Assembly: GCA_949710005.1 (NCBI GenBank)
Contig: OX453274.1
Span: 3,630,655 to 3,694,654 of the forward strand
Direction of reading: 5' to 3'
Origin: Ricordea florida
Lineage: Eukaryota; Cnidaria; Anthozoa; Corallimorpharia; Ricordeidae
DNA: 64,000 nt
Made by a program: the position numbers and the translations under genes
The notes under the pieces: generated by a model
What the model was told of the DNA's origin: nothing
Databases searched by the model: none
What the model saw: only the letters and a program-made list of their open reading frames with translations
Part shown: positions 12,301 through 24,465 of the stretch, one piece after another
How the letters are laid out: each line of letters opens with the position of its first letter
Numbering within the stretch: position 1 is the first letter of the stretch

Positions 12301-13330
12301 TAGTTGTCTGCAATATTTTCAAGGAATGCTATTGTGCAATCAAGAAGGAAATCACATTCAGAAGAATTTGACAAAAAATAAATTATCACCTTCATAGATA
12401 ATTTGGCTTCACTTTTTGACTCCACAGATTTAGACTTTTCCAGAGAGCGTTGAATGAACCAAACAATCCACTAGAGAAACCCTCTGCTCAAATGTTTCAT
12501 CCGAGTAAAGACAGTTATTCTGAATTTCAATACAACAATGGATCTTGCACATTGAGTCAGATAGTAAAGCCATGTCCCAGAAGGAAATCTGACAAGTCCA
12601 AATGCTATTAAAAATAATTCAATTTGTTCCTTGCCTTTCATTTCCTTTAAAACAATATTATACACACTAAAGACCATAAGGCCTTAGAAAGAATCAGTCA
12701 CTTTTGTTGCTGCTAATATTATTCCAATTCTTTGTAGCTTACACGTAGACGTCTACACAGCTCAGCACTGGTTGAAAAAGCTCGCTTTTTCTTGTTTCCT
12801 CAGAGTGAACAGATGGTACAGTACTTCCTCTATGGTAAATCTGTATTCATCATAAGAAGAAGGAAGGAATATTTGGGGAAACTGTGTGGTTGTGATATTC
12901 AAATACACAGTCCAGTACCACGGCACCAAAATATATTGTGAACATGAGGGCAAACCAATGGGTCAGGCCCATGAATAAAGAGGATTTTGTAAATCAGTCT
13001 CAAAGCCAAATCCAGTGAAATTACAGAGCACAAACATTTCCAGAAAAGAGACAAAATAATAGTGTGGTTGAAGACAGCTGTCCTGACAATCCACTTCTCT
13101 TGGGTACCACATGACATCCAAAGCAATAGGGATGGGTAACTTGGAAAGAACAGAGCATCTGTAGAGAGTAAACACTTAACCATGTGGTGATGAGCTGCTA
13201 TGTAGCTATAGATGATCTTGACTTAGCAATATACAGCCAGCAGTCTGATTTGTTGTGTTGCAGAAGATCCACTAGTAACAGCAACTTGTACCTGTAGTTA
13301 TACCTCCTAATATTTTTGTGTTGGCCTCTG
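9311..13330. other. TSC22 3' flank / possible long 3' UTR
   Basis: No conserved coding exon recognised. On the minus strand, AATAAA hexamers near 11692 and 10576 could serve a long TSC22 3' UTR. A ~55-bp tandem duplication (TCTGACTTCA..TTAGCCAATCAAAAA) lies at about 11875-11965. Confidence 0.4.
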
Positions 13331-13922
13331 CTATGTTGAAAGATTTTTACTGTCAACCAAGTTCCGTAATTTCTCATTTTCTAGCTTCAGTTCTTGATTT
13401 TCTTCTGTCAATTTTGATATAGTCTCTTTCAATGTTTGAACTTCTTTATTAACAACACTTAGTAGATCAGATTTTATTTGCGTGATTTGTTCCTGCAATG
13501 ATGGACAAAGAGATAAAACTTTAAGGTCAGCAAATGAGCAACAACTAATGAAATGTGAAATCAGTACAAACAAGTTTGATGTTTTGCGATGATGGTGGCA
13601 CACTACCTGATGTCTAATTTGAACCTTTAATTCAGGCAACACCTTTCACAACAGGTATAAAAGGAGTTACACTGCCCAGCCTAATCACCCTAAAAGAAGA
13701 CACTATACAAGAGTGTCCAAACTTCAGGTCAGTAAATAGTAACTTTTTGAGTTACATTCAGCATAACCCTGAAGAAAGCCAGCTCATATTGGATGGATAT
13801 TGAACAGAGAACAAAACTACCCATTATTGCATGATGAATTCCCACCATTAAAATTTTAACATATAAGATACACATCATTCCAAGAATTTACTTCTCTAAT
13901 AATATACATGAAAAAATTACTC

Positions 13923-13955
<33 letters not shown>

Positions 13956-15365
13956 TGTAACACCAGTGCATAAAGTGTAATACCAGTGCAAAAAGTGTAA
14001 CACCAGTGCAAATTACACATCGATTTTCTGGATTATGATATTCTTTATTTTTAAACGAACCGCTTTGAGTTCGTAGCGTTATCAGTTGATCTTCATCAGC
14101 CAATCAGTAAATAAAGTGTCAAATCCGCGTCAAATGCTTACTTCCTGTCCGTCCGCAATGAGATCTTCCGGCACTTCCTCCAGGTGAATTTTTTCATGTT
14201 TATATTATTAATAAGTAATCATACGGCTTTTCTCGTTCAATTTGAAATTAATTTGTACTTGTGAGTTTTTCAAAAAGCTGAAATTGCACTCGCCGAAGCG
14301 GCTCGTGCAATTTCAGCTTTTTGAAAAACTCACTCGTGCAAATTAATTCCAAATTGAACTCGAAACCGTATGATTACCTTTACATACCGCAACAAGCTGG
14401 TCAGCCAGTTCTCATGTTATTTTTGTATATCAATAAGGACAATCAAAATTTTAAGCGTCCACCCTCCACACCCCCTCCCCTCCTGCTGGGCATACTTTCT
14501 ACTTAGTGAAATTGAGTTATATTTATTGGGTACCTCCCATTGTTGGGCTGTTTATAGGGACAGATGGCAAGTAAAGCACACATTTATAAGGTTGTCGATT
14601 GATTGATGAAACAACTCTGTCAACACAGTGTACATACCATAGCTGTGGCTATTTTATTCACAATTGGCATCTCAGACTGTGCTCCAGCAAGACCACTGAA
14701 AAACAAACCATTGGATTAACAGTAAGTCTATGGAGGACTATTACAGTGAAATAGAAACCAAAAAAGCTTATGTGCAATAATGTTCAACAGCAACTCTGTA
14801 ATATCAACAATAGGGAAGAAATAAAATTAACCTGATCTCAGAGCCAAAGCCCCCAAGCAACTACGATTCATGCAGAAGGTCAGCAATAATCAACTGGCTC
14901 CAGCAAGACTGAATCACCACAGGGTAAGAGAAAAAGGGGGCAGCCCAGAAACAGCTGGTGAAGAAATTTAGACTCAAAGTTAAAGGAAGCCAGAATTTCA
15001 TAGGAGGTCAACAAGATGGCCCAAAATCGAATGCGCTGGAGAACTGTGACTGATGGCCTAAAGGTAAAGGTAAAGGTGCCACATTCCTCACTTGCAGCTA
15101 GTAGCTGAATTACGGAGGAACCAGAGGGTGAGATCGGACATCAGCACATAGAAGGCGCCTCTGGCAGCCACCTCAGACCAATGACGGCACAAGTCAGCTA
15201 GACTATGACACCGGGAACATGCCCTACTCTTTTCGAACAGCGCCATGGGTTCTTTTATGTCCCACATATTATCAGTATCCAGTGTTGTGAGACGGGACCT
15301 ACGGTTTATCGTTCTTATCCGAGAAGACTAGAAAGTCTAACCATTTGCAGATGACGTGACAAAGA

Positions 15366-15411
<46 letters not shown>

Positions 15412-18400
15412 CTGATGTTTGAACCCACAACCTCCCGCACGAGAGTCCGGTGCTCTAGCAAGGGAGCAAACCAGTTGGCAGTTAGCTCCCATAGTTAGCA
15501 CTGCATGGAGCTAGGTGCCTAAGTAAGTGAGACTGAAACAGCTGACTCCAACCACATAGGTTGCATAGTAAGTTGAGAACTGAGTTACTAGGTGCTATTA
15601 AAGTTGACCACTTAATTACAACCATACTAAGGAAAATAATATTGTGAACACATGTTGGAAAGTAATCAATTATACTATATACAATTCCCATTGTTAGACT
15701 TAAATGGAGTTGAGCTGACAACCACCAACTATAACGCGTGTGTGAATCAACAGTGCTATACACTCAGTACATGATCAGACAGCAGAAAAAACAGACAGTC
15801 TAACAGAAATGACCAAATGCATGTTTTCTTGTGTATTCATTTTAACTTCAACTAAAATGGTCTACACAACTTATTCTAGCAAACTAGAAAGTCTCTGAAT
15901 TCTCCAGAGATGATAGTAGAAAATAACAATGTGTGCCTAACATTAATCTTAAATTCAAAGGCAAAACTCTGCAATAATCTGCAAGTTCTGACATTGAAAA
16001 TCGAATCAGATATCCCCATTTTTCAAATTCTGCAATATCACACCCAACAAAATGTCAACACTTCCATCACATAGAAAGGTTCTTAGCACAAATACCTCAG
16101 CATGGTGGTACAAAGAAGGTGCTCTCACTTCTTATACAGGCAAAAATGACCGAGACAAATTTTTCACAAAAATTTTCCTTGGAAAGTTCAGGTTCATATT
16201 TACAAAACATAACTTTAATCAGTGTGCCACAAGTGTCCAGCTTAAAATAGAACACATCAAAAACTGCTAATATTCTCTAAATTAGAAAGAGGTTGTCACC
16301 TTTGAAATGAATTACTCTAAGTGGAATAAATTATAACCTATAAAATAACTAAATTTTTCAAGCTTATGCCAAATTAGGAAATTTTAGTGGTAGTTATAAA
16401 CTGTCACATATAATGACAACCACAGTTTCCAATGAAAAGATGTAATTTTTCTTCAGTGGGACAGAGAATTACTGTTTGAGATAGTCTCACTTTACCAACA
16501 CATCACTATACACTGTAGCCACTGTAAACCTACAATAACCAGTGAAAAAGAGGAAACACCATAGAAAGTATATATGCAGTGCTCGAAATTAGAAAAAAAT
16601 CCAGGTTGTCCTTATGGCAAATGCCGGACAACCTGGCCCCTGACTTTGGTTGCCCTGATAAGGACTTGGTTGCCCTTAACAAGTTCTATGATTTTTGCCT
16701 AGTTATGGGGTTTGACCAGAGAAATAATACCCCTATCAGTATGCCTCTGTTTTCATAGTTCTCGAAGTGCTGCGAGTAATAAATATTTAATATTTCAAAC
16801 AAAGTAAGTACAACCCACCCATTTACTTCATTCTATGTCAAGGTTCACTTATAGAATACTTGCATTTGTATATACACGTGCGCCAAAATATTTCGAAGAG
16901 GTCTGGGTTTGAAGACAACACGACAAGCTTATCGTGGCTTATTGAATTGAACGAACGGCGTTCAATTAACGGTTACAACCTTCCATTTTCTTTGTTTTAC
17001 AAATTGTCATGGCTCCTCATCCATCTATCAGTATCAGAAGATAAACCTAGCATTTAGAGCTGTTTTCGTGTCTCAAGTTTATAGCTCCTGTTCTTTATTC
17101 TGTTACGCATAACAGTAATGTAAGTACTTCAATTTTCCTGGGTTGTCCGACGAATTCTTCTCGGGCAACTAGCCCTTTGTTTTTCCTAAAAAATGGTTGC
17201 CCGAACGAAGTTTTAGTTGTCTCGGGCAACCGGGCAACCGCTAATTTCGAGCACTGTATATGCAGTATCAGGTAATTATAGAAACCTTATATATCTATGC
17301 AATAACAATTTATTATTGGCTGTCTGCTTTGGTTGTCGACACATATATTGCAAAGTTAATAGAATCAACTTTTATGGCAAAAGGGATTGATTTGCTTGGT
17401 CTGCTAGATTTGCTTTTTGACACATTGAAAGACAGAATTTGCCCCTTTTCAGATGAGTTTCTAGAACATTTATAAGTACTGACAGTTTGAAACAAATACA
17501 TGGTAATATCTTAAAAACTGCCAAACTGCAAAATTAATAACCCCTTTGTTTCATGACAAATAACTAGACAAGACAATGACGTAAAATTAATTATGGACTT
17601 TGTCTTCCATTAAATATTCTCAATACCATTGATTTAATGAAAGGTTTAGCAAATTTATTTCCCCTTCCAAGCTGAAAAATATGAGGTGAGATATTAAGAG
17701 GTAACCTCACAAAATATATGCTTTAGTCAGACTTAAATGCTGTAGTCTCTGGTGATATAATACAAACTGCCCAGTATAAAGTCAAATGATGCAAATGTAC
17801 AAAGATTAATGGCATCTCATGAATAAACTAACTTTCTGCTATTGCACCTTGAAACTACTGCAGTCTAGACTACCTAATATCACAACTTTGAAATAAAAAG
17901 AAGTCTAAATATACCGTATGTTCAAAACATGCTGGATTAAGCTTCCACAAACACTGTAGAATAAAGCAGTTATAGTAGCAATGCCCAGAGGGTTTGGATG
18001 TTGATATAATTTTACGAGAAACAGTTTCAGAAAACATAACACCTACGTAAACAAAACAAAAATTACATTGACTACAGCATATTAGCTTTATAGAAAAATT
18101 TAACAGCAAGACTTTAAGTCTAGCACAAACTGTTAATACAACAAATAAAACAATAACCAAGGTATTACTTTTTGCACAAAAACCTAGCATCAAAAATAAC
18201 CTTGAAATGAGACAAGTCATCCTTAAATATTTTACATACAACTTGAAACTTATAAGGCAGCCACAGGGCTAATATACTTATTGATCTCCCAATCAGTCTG
18301 AGAGTTTTTTCTTTATTTGTTTTGTCTGGCCTTGTATTATATTGTAAGGCAATTTTTCTGACATCCAGGTAAATTCCATAATTCTCAGGGAAATTACCAG

Positions 18401-20560
18401 GACAGGAAAGAAAATTAGGAAATACTGATGAAGCTTTTAGTGCAGGAAAAAAATACAATTACTTGGAGACAGACCTTCTACATCATTTTCATTTGTCGCA
18501 TAGGTGAAGAAAAGAGTGAAACTAAAAAAATGTATTTTACAACAAATGGTTTGGGCATCTTAAAGCTAATAAAAAACAGGAGATTTTCATAAGTCAGTTT
18601 CACAAAATATAATTCTTCGACTTATTTGCACCTCAAGACTAAAGCTAATTTTAAATCAACAATATAAAAAGGGCCAAAATTAAAGTTTCACGCTGCGAAT
18701 AGGAGAGAAAAAATTAATGGCAACAAAGGGTGAGAACATCACATAAACATAATCAATGATGTAAAAACGTGTTTTCCATTCCTGGTAATTATGAAGGGTC
18801 TTTATCAAATATTTCAAGTACATATTTCTGTGTTGTACGTATTTTTAAATTTCTCACAATCGCTGAGTGAGGTGTACCGTCTCAGAGGGAGCCCATTTAT
18901 GGGCTCTAAACGACAAAACAAAAATTTTATACTATCTAACTTATTTGTCTATGCAGAGCACAACAATAGCTATAGGAGTGATGTTATTTCGCGAGTAATT
19001 CAACGTTGATTGAGTCTGTACCTATGCATTTTTGGCGAGAAAGTTCGAGCTTCTGCAACAGCAGCTAACAAAACTCGAACGAGTGAAAATCGGCTATAAC
19101 AAGATTCATGTAGTTTTCTTATGTGAAAAGTTCAATATAATTTTCACAATTGCGTGAGACGCGAAGAAAACATCAAAAATTGCGTCAAATGTACAAGGAA
19201 TCTGAAATGCGTAAGCCATACAATTTCGCTTCACTCACGTGGACACGGTCACTGTAAACAACGAGCAAGCAAAGTTATATATGAATCAAATCGTGTATAC
19301 TTAAGCATTCACCCTGGGTCACTTCACTTACACTGCCCTGTACATCTTGATTACTAAACCACAAAGTTGCCCAAAATGATACTCGCCCCTCGGTCTAACC
19401 AACGAAGATATAATGCAAAAACAAAGAAATTTATGGAGGAAAAACCGCGGACAATTTACAAAGCTATCTCTCGCTTGCAATGACCATCAATAAATCATTG
19501 AGTTTGGGAGAGTCGATAACTTAACCGTGAAACACTACAACTGAAGCAAAGCTAACAGAGGAAAAATATCGGTATAGAGATTGCGTTAGAGACACAGGCG
19601 ATTTGCCTCGACCAGAGAATTTTGCAAAACATCGCTTGTAATTAGAGCGAGTTCACGTTCAGCGATCTGTCCACGTTGAAGAAGGCTGTTAAGTGTTAGT
19701 TACACTTACCTCGTTGGAGCGACGATCGATTGTGCACCTTCCGGTGAAATCGCCTCGGAATTTTCAAGCGACGTTGAGGATTCCGAAACTGAAGAGTCAC
19801 CTTGTTTAAATGTTTCAGTAGCGACGGCTAATCTAACATTTGATTCCTTTTTTCTCAATGCAGCCTCAGAAGAGTTACTAGAATTTTGTTCGTTTGCTTG
19901 CGTCAAGGACTTGGGAACTGTTTGTACCTCCGGTTGCAAGCCATCTGACTCGTTCGCTAAATGATTTCCAATAAAATTGCTCGCTACATTTGTCTTGGCG
20001 TTTGGGAAAACGTCCGTTTTATCCACAGTATCTCTTGAGGGATGAATCGAAGCATTTGTTGTAACTGTACCTCCAATAACACTACTAGTCGATGATGATT
20101 GAGTTGCTGAAGAAGATTCCGCATCTGGAAAATCGTGACACTTCCAACGGCCCCGAACGTAATTTTCAGTCCTTGGAATTTTTACTACTTTGAACCTAGA
20201 TCCTCCATTCCCATTTCCAGCTCCTGGTTCAAGAATTGTCTCAACTTCTACCTCAACTTCCTCGGTTACTATGTCGCTTTCGTTTAGGTCTAGTTCAGCA
20301 TCGTATCCATTACTATCGCCACGATTGTGAACTTTAGTCTCAGTGACACTGGTAATTTGAAAGGAACTCTTTTTCTTATGACCTGTGTTTGGTCCTAGAT
20401 TGTTCGAACCAGCTAAAGACTGACTAGAAACCCCAATTTGTAAGTTACTCGCCGAACTAGAGAGGTGTACTTGAGTGGTGCGATCCGCCTCCTGGCCATG
20501 CGGAACGCTCGCATGCTCCCGCTGTTGTTGGTTCATATCATTGTCGACTCCCTCAGCCAT
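13331..20560 (-). CDS. TSC22 domain family protein
   Basis: Coding exons 20560-19710, 14695-14638 and 13492-13331 join in phase into 356 residues. Exon 1 carries two short motifs typical of long TSC22D isoforms: KKKSSFQITSV (about residues 62-72) and SRFKVVKI..RGRWKCHDF (about 121-144), the rest being Ser/Thr/Asn-rich. Exon 2 supplies the NKIATAM lead-in. Exon 3 encodes the TSC box plus leucine zipper: a heptad helix with LLSVVNKEVQTLKETISKL and LENEKLRNLV. The family forms dimers and acts in transcriptional control and in osmotic-stress signalling with NRBP1/WNK. Introns of 5.0 and 1.1 kb hold several MITEs and a SINE. A shorter isoform starting near the zipper is known in animals; its promoter is not visible to me here. 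Confidence 0.92.
13953..14010. repeat. ~19-bp tandem repeat, three copies
   Basis: AAGTGTAACACCAGTGCA repeated three times with one substitution, inside the first downstream TSC22 intron. Confidence 0.8.
14216..14376. mobile_element. 161-bp fold-back MITE
   Basis: TAATCATACGG and CCGTATGATTA bound two ~75-bp arms that pair almost completely, including GAGTTTTTCAAAAAGCTG and its complement. It lies in a TSC22 intron. Confidence 0.9.
15057..15480 (-). mobile_element. tRNA-derived SINE
   Basis: Read on the minus strand, the 5' end has a tRNA-like promoter: CTGCCAACTGGTTTGCTC, then TAGAGCACCGGACTC, then a B box GTGGGTTCAAACATC. A ~330-bp unrelated body follows and ends in an AAGGTAAAGGTAAAGG-type tail in complement. 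It sits in the large TSC22 intron. Confidence 0.7.
15481..16576. other. TSC22 intron sequence
   Basis: Part of the 5-kb intron; no exon, RNA gene or clear repeat recognised. Confidence 0.5.
16577..17256. mobile_element. 680-bp hAT-type non-autonomous element
   Basis: Perfect 16-bp inverted ends CAGTGCTCGAAATTAG / CTAATTTCGAGCACTG, of the CAGTG form usual for hAT elements. Flanks TATATATG and TATATGCA share TATATG, an imperfect target duplication. Near both ends are GTTGCCC/GGTTGTCC inverted repeats. There is no transposase. Confidence 0.85.
17257..19709. other. TSC22 intron, proximal part
   Basis: Ends at the exon 1 donor (GTAAGTGTAACTAAC on the minus strand). Nothing else recognised. Confidence 0.5.
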
Positions 20561-21108
20561 GAACCTACTAAAGAAGCTCCAACGAAACCAGGATGGAGGC
20601 CGATAATGTGCGAATCTCCATGACCAAAACTGCGGAGAACAAGCTCACATTTTAGCCAAAAACACACAACCAACTTATGTCAAAATGGCGATCCACCATC
20701 ATAACGCCTCACAGTCACCTTCAGACATGACGTCCTATTCTGTGACCGAGGCAGCCAATCGTGGGACTTCTTGCCATATTTGGGTGAGCTCACCACCAGG
20801 GTTTGGGGAGCGCGGTTTGTTGGTTTTCATCGATATCCAAAAAGCAAATAACCTACAAAGTCGCTTTTAAATTATCCACCGTACATTATTAATGCGCTCA
20901 TGCAGTGAAGTTATCAGGGCGCCTAAATATTTTGTCTGTTCTTCTCAAACACATCTTAAGTACGGAAATTTATTCTGGGGGTAGAGGTGTGTTATTCTTG
21001 GGTCACGGGAAGCGGAAACTGGGCTCCTCCTCTATAGCTGACAACGCAAACAAAAAGTTTGATTGACAAATTGGATTCTCATCTCGTCATGTAAGCAATT
21101 GTCATCTC
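20561..21108. other. TSC22 upstream region
   Basis: Contains the 5' UTR and promoter of the TSC22 gene on the minus strand; no TATA box or other element can be assigned with confidence. Confidence 0.4.
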
Positions 21109-21238
21109 AGACATGGTTCGATGCTACATTGGTTTGAAATAATGAATGTAACATGAAAAGTTACAATTTGGGTCGGTCGATTGTAACTTTTTTAATTACA
21201 TTTATTATTTCAAACCAGTGTAGCATGAAACTATGTCT
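21109..21238. mobile_element. 130-bp fold-back MITE
   Basis: AGACATGGTTCGATGCTACA.. pairs with ..TGTAGCATGAAACTATGTCT. The arms include GGTTTGAAATAATGAATGTAA and its near-complement. The loop is short. Confidence 0.85.
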
Positions 21239-23661
21239 AATTGTCCACCTGATTGCAATGTGAATTTTTACTGATTGTCACCTCTTGTTCGGAGACAGTA
21301 TGGTTTCCAAAACACCTTCAGTTTCATTGATCAAGAGTCAAGCTACAAACGGTGAAAAATCATATAACATTCTCCCCTTGTTCACTAGTTAAATTTCCAG
21401 TTTTGATACATTTTTCTCACATAACAGCGGAAACATTCAAGCGTTTCGTTGTTTATAAGTTAAATTAAATCATAAATAATTCCTTTATACCTTTGAGGTT
21501 ACCTCAGTGATAGATAAGAAATCACAACATTTAAGCGTTGGACGCAGCTATTTTGAAGGTAAAACCCATAATTTTATCTCGTTGTGTTTCAAGTACTTTT
21601 GTCAAGTACCAAAAAAAACTCCATAAGTCCTTGCAGACTGCAAATTTAGTAAAACGAGTTGAATGCAAAACTGTTCTAAATTCATTTAAAATGGAACTAA
21701 AAATTCACGGCTTAATAATTTTTTTTGCATAAATTACAGCGTTATCGTTCTGAATCATAGCTTTAAAAAGCATAGAAAGTGTTGAAACGACATTCCAAAG
21801 TTCAGAGCAGAGACAAAGATAGCAATTGCTCCACTGTGTAGGTAAACATCTTCCCTCCTTCCCCTCTCTCAATTCCTAATTCACCTCATACTCTAAACGG
21901 GTTAACTCACATCAAGGCAGTGATGTTTCTATTTTCGTCAAAAGTGAATGAAGCAAAGCAAATCAAGTAGAATGTTTTTCTTTTTTGTTTTAACCTTTTA
22001 GAGGCAAAACTTGGACAAACGCTAGCCGAGTGCCGGAATCATTGGAAGACTATAATTAAGAGGAACTTATTTTTTGTAATGTTGTGGGTACCATGTGGCG
22101 CAGGTGAGGAGCAGATGAAACGCTTAAACATAGGCTGGTCTAAAAATAACATGAGCACACTGCAGCTAGACAGCTAAAGGTTGGAAAAGTCAGGAATGTA
22201 TTAAGCATTTCAGTCCATTTTGCGAAGGGTACTTCGAACAAGTCTTGGCAAACTGAAATGTGATTTATATCTTTATGTCTTTAGCCTGTGGCATAAGGCG
22301 GCTCACGATTCAACTAGCAGCTTTTGAAACCAAATATTCAAGTTTCCACTTGACGTAATGAATTTTAATAAAGGAAGTAATATGATATAGCGCATGCGCA
22401 TTTACAGTTATAATCATTGAGATCAACTCGCGCAAACTCGCGCAAACTCGCGCAGTGTGGCAGGAGTGACTGTGGTAAAACTTTTCTATACACTGCGATT
22501 TTAACTTTACAGTCTGTGAGTTTATCATGCACGGCTACCATGCTTTGTTAATCCATTAAAAAAAAATTGCGACCGGTCCATATGGACAAAACGACCAAGT
22601 GTTAAAAATCATTGTCCAGTTGTGCAATTCTGGTACTGTGCTTTCTCTTTTTATTAACAACGGTACGAGCCACGGTACCCCCCGTTTCTCTGGTAAGCCT
22701 GTTATTTAACTGCACCGCTATATTTAGCAGCTCTATTGTTTTTAGAATGCAGCAACTTACGCATTTTCATACCTCCTGGGTATAAAACCAGCGTCCAAAC
22801 GGTTTTCTCAAATCGCTTGATTTTGTTTCGAATTTAAATGAATATTAAGATAAAGATAGACGGTATTTGACGAAACACTGAGTATTTAATGAAGAACTAA
22901 CATTTTAAATGCAGAAAAAGGAAGGAATTAAGGAATAAATTTAAACTCGTGATTTTGGCTCCTGATTTTATCGTCACGCAGTTCCACCGTGCAAAGGATT
23001 TGACGCGAAAGCACATGGTTAATAATCGGTTTTGTATCATGGAAAACAAAAACAAAGTACTCATAAACCAAGCCATGCATGGGTTATATGATTATTGAAT
23101 CATACAGCCTCTTAATCCCTCAGATTTAATCAGCATGTCTCACAGTCTCCGCCACAATTCTGAAAACGTTGAAAACTTTGTCTCGCGAGAGATCAAAACA
23201 AACAGCGGTTTCGCACTATTCTGTAGATTCCAAACAGCGGTGACCGTACTGCTGGTACTGGATGGTTCTGTTCAGAGGAAACCAAATTGGAACTGTACTT
23301 TGGCAGAAATATGGGTTTAAAGTGGTTTATTTACCGTTTTGCGCGGATGGCAAGACAGAGAATCAAAACCCAAACTGAAAATACATTGGGGAGACATTCT
23401 GCGAAGATTGTATTTTTCATAACAGTGACAACGGCTGATGCTCTATCGTGGATGGATAGTCTACAATACAAAGATCTGAGACCACTAGCAAATCACAGAC
23501 AAGTCCCCTGTCGATGAATTGCGTTTGCCCACGTGGTTTTAAGCGGCGTAACGCGTGGGAAAATAAACATGTGAAAGAAAACAAAGACTGGAAACCTTTA
23601 AGAAGGTAATAAGATTATTAACGATCGAGTTGTTTTCATTGGAGACGGAGTCAGAGTCAGT
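21239..23661. other. Intergenic, nothing recognised
   Basis: No coding homology. A short CGCGCAAACT tandem repeat (three units) at about 22430-22456. Confidence 0.5.
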
Positions 23662-24027
23662 CCCGGGGGATGTACTCCCTTATAGGCTATAAAGGTATGT
23701 GCGGCCCCAAAGGGTATGGTTTTTCCAGGAGCCGATTCCTGATTTTTCACTCGTTTTGGTCATAAACAGGGTATCGATTTTTGCTCTCGTGTTATAGTGT
23801 GGAATTCTGAGCTCGAAACTTAGCACATACAGTCTTGTAACCTATGAAGCAGATAAACGACTAAACTAGGGAAACAATTATGAGGCAGGTCTGAAACAGG
23901 TTGTTTATATAAGGGTCAGGTCATAAATAGGGTAGTGAAAATCGCAAATTTTGGCAATAAATAGAGTAAGGGTTTCAGGAAGCGGGCCGCACACACCTAC
24001 CGAACTTCTCAGGTAGTACCCCCCCGG
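23662..24027. mobile_element. ~366-bp dispersed element with CCCGGGGG termini
   Basis: Begins CCCGGGGGATGTACTCCC and ends in the near-complement GGTAGTACCCCCCCGG. GAGTCAG is found on both sides, a probable target duplication. I recall very similar repeats in many marine invertebrates. Confidence 0.65.
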
Positions 24028-24314
24028 AGTCAGTAGTTATTGACTAACGACCAAGTGAAAATATAACATAGAAAAATCCCCCCCCGGAGTCAGTAGTTAT
24101 TGACTATCGACCAAGTGAAAATATAACATAGAAAAATCCCCCCCCGGAGTCAGTAGTTATTGACTAACGACCAAGTGAAAATATAACATAGAAAAATCCC
24201 CCCCCCGGAGTCCGTAGTTATTGACTAACGACCAAGTGAAAATATAACATAGAAAAATCCCCCCCCGGAGTCAGTAGTTATTGACTAACGACCAAGTGAA
24301 AATATAACATAGAA
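24019..24314. repeat. 60-bp minisatellite, ~4.9 copies
   Basis: Near-identical units of CCCCCCCGGAGTCAGTAG.. followed by TTATTGACTAACGACC and a tail ending ACATAGAAAAAT, with period 60-61. Each unit starts with the terminal C-run of the neighbouring element. Confidence 0.92.
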
Positions 24315-24465
24315 CTAGACGCATGACTGCGTGAACTCGGGCTTTCTTTCAACATCTTGCTATGTAGACTATGTAGAAGTCGAACGCTACACAAGTCGTC
24401 TTTAAGCAACGTGAAAATCTCAAAGTTATTTGACACCAGATTTGTTGGCCCTGAATCAGGTGACG

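Noticed and set aside
20685..20870. 61-residue ORF upstream of TSC22
   Set aside because: No recognisable homology, and the sequence is better explained as promoter/5' flank.
24019..24314. CRISPR-like regular repeats
   Set aside because: Whole 60-bp units are repeated with no unique spacers, and the genome is eukaryotic.
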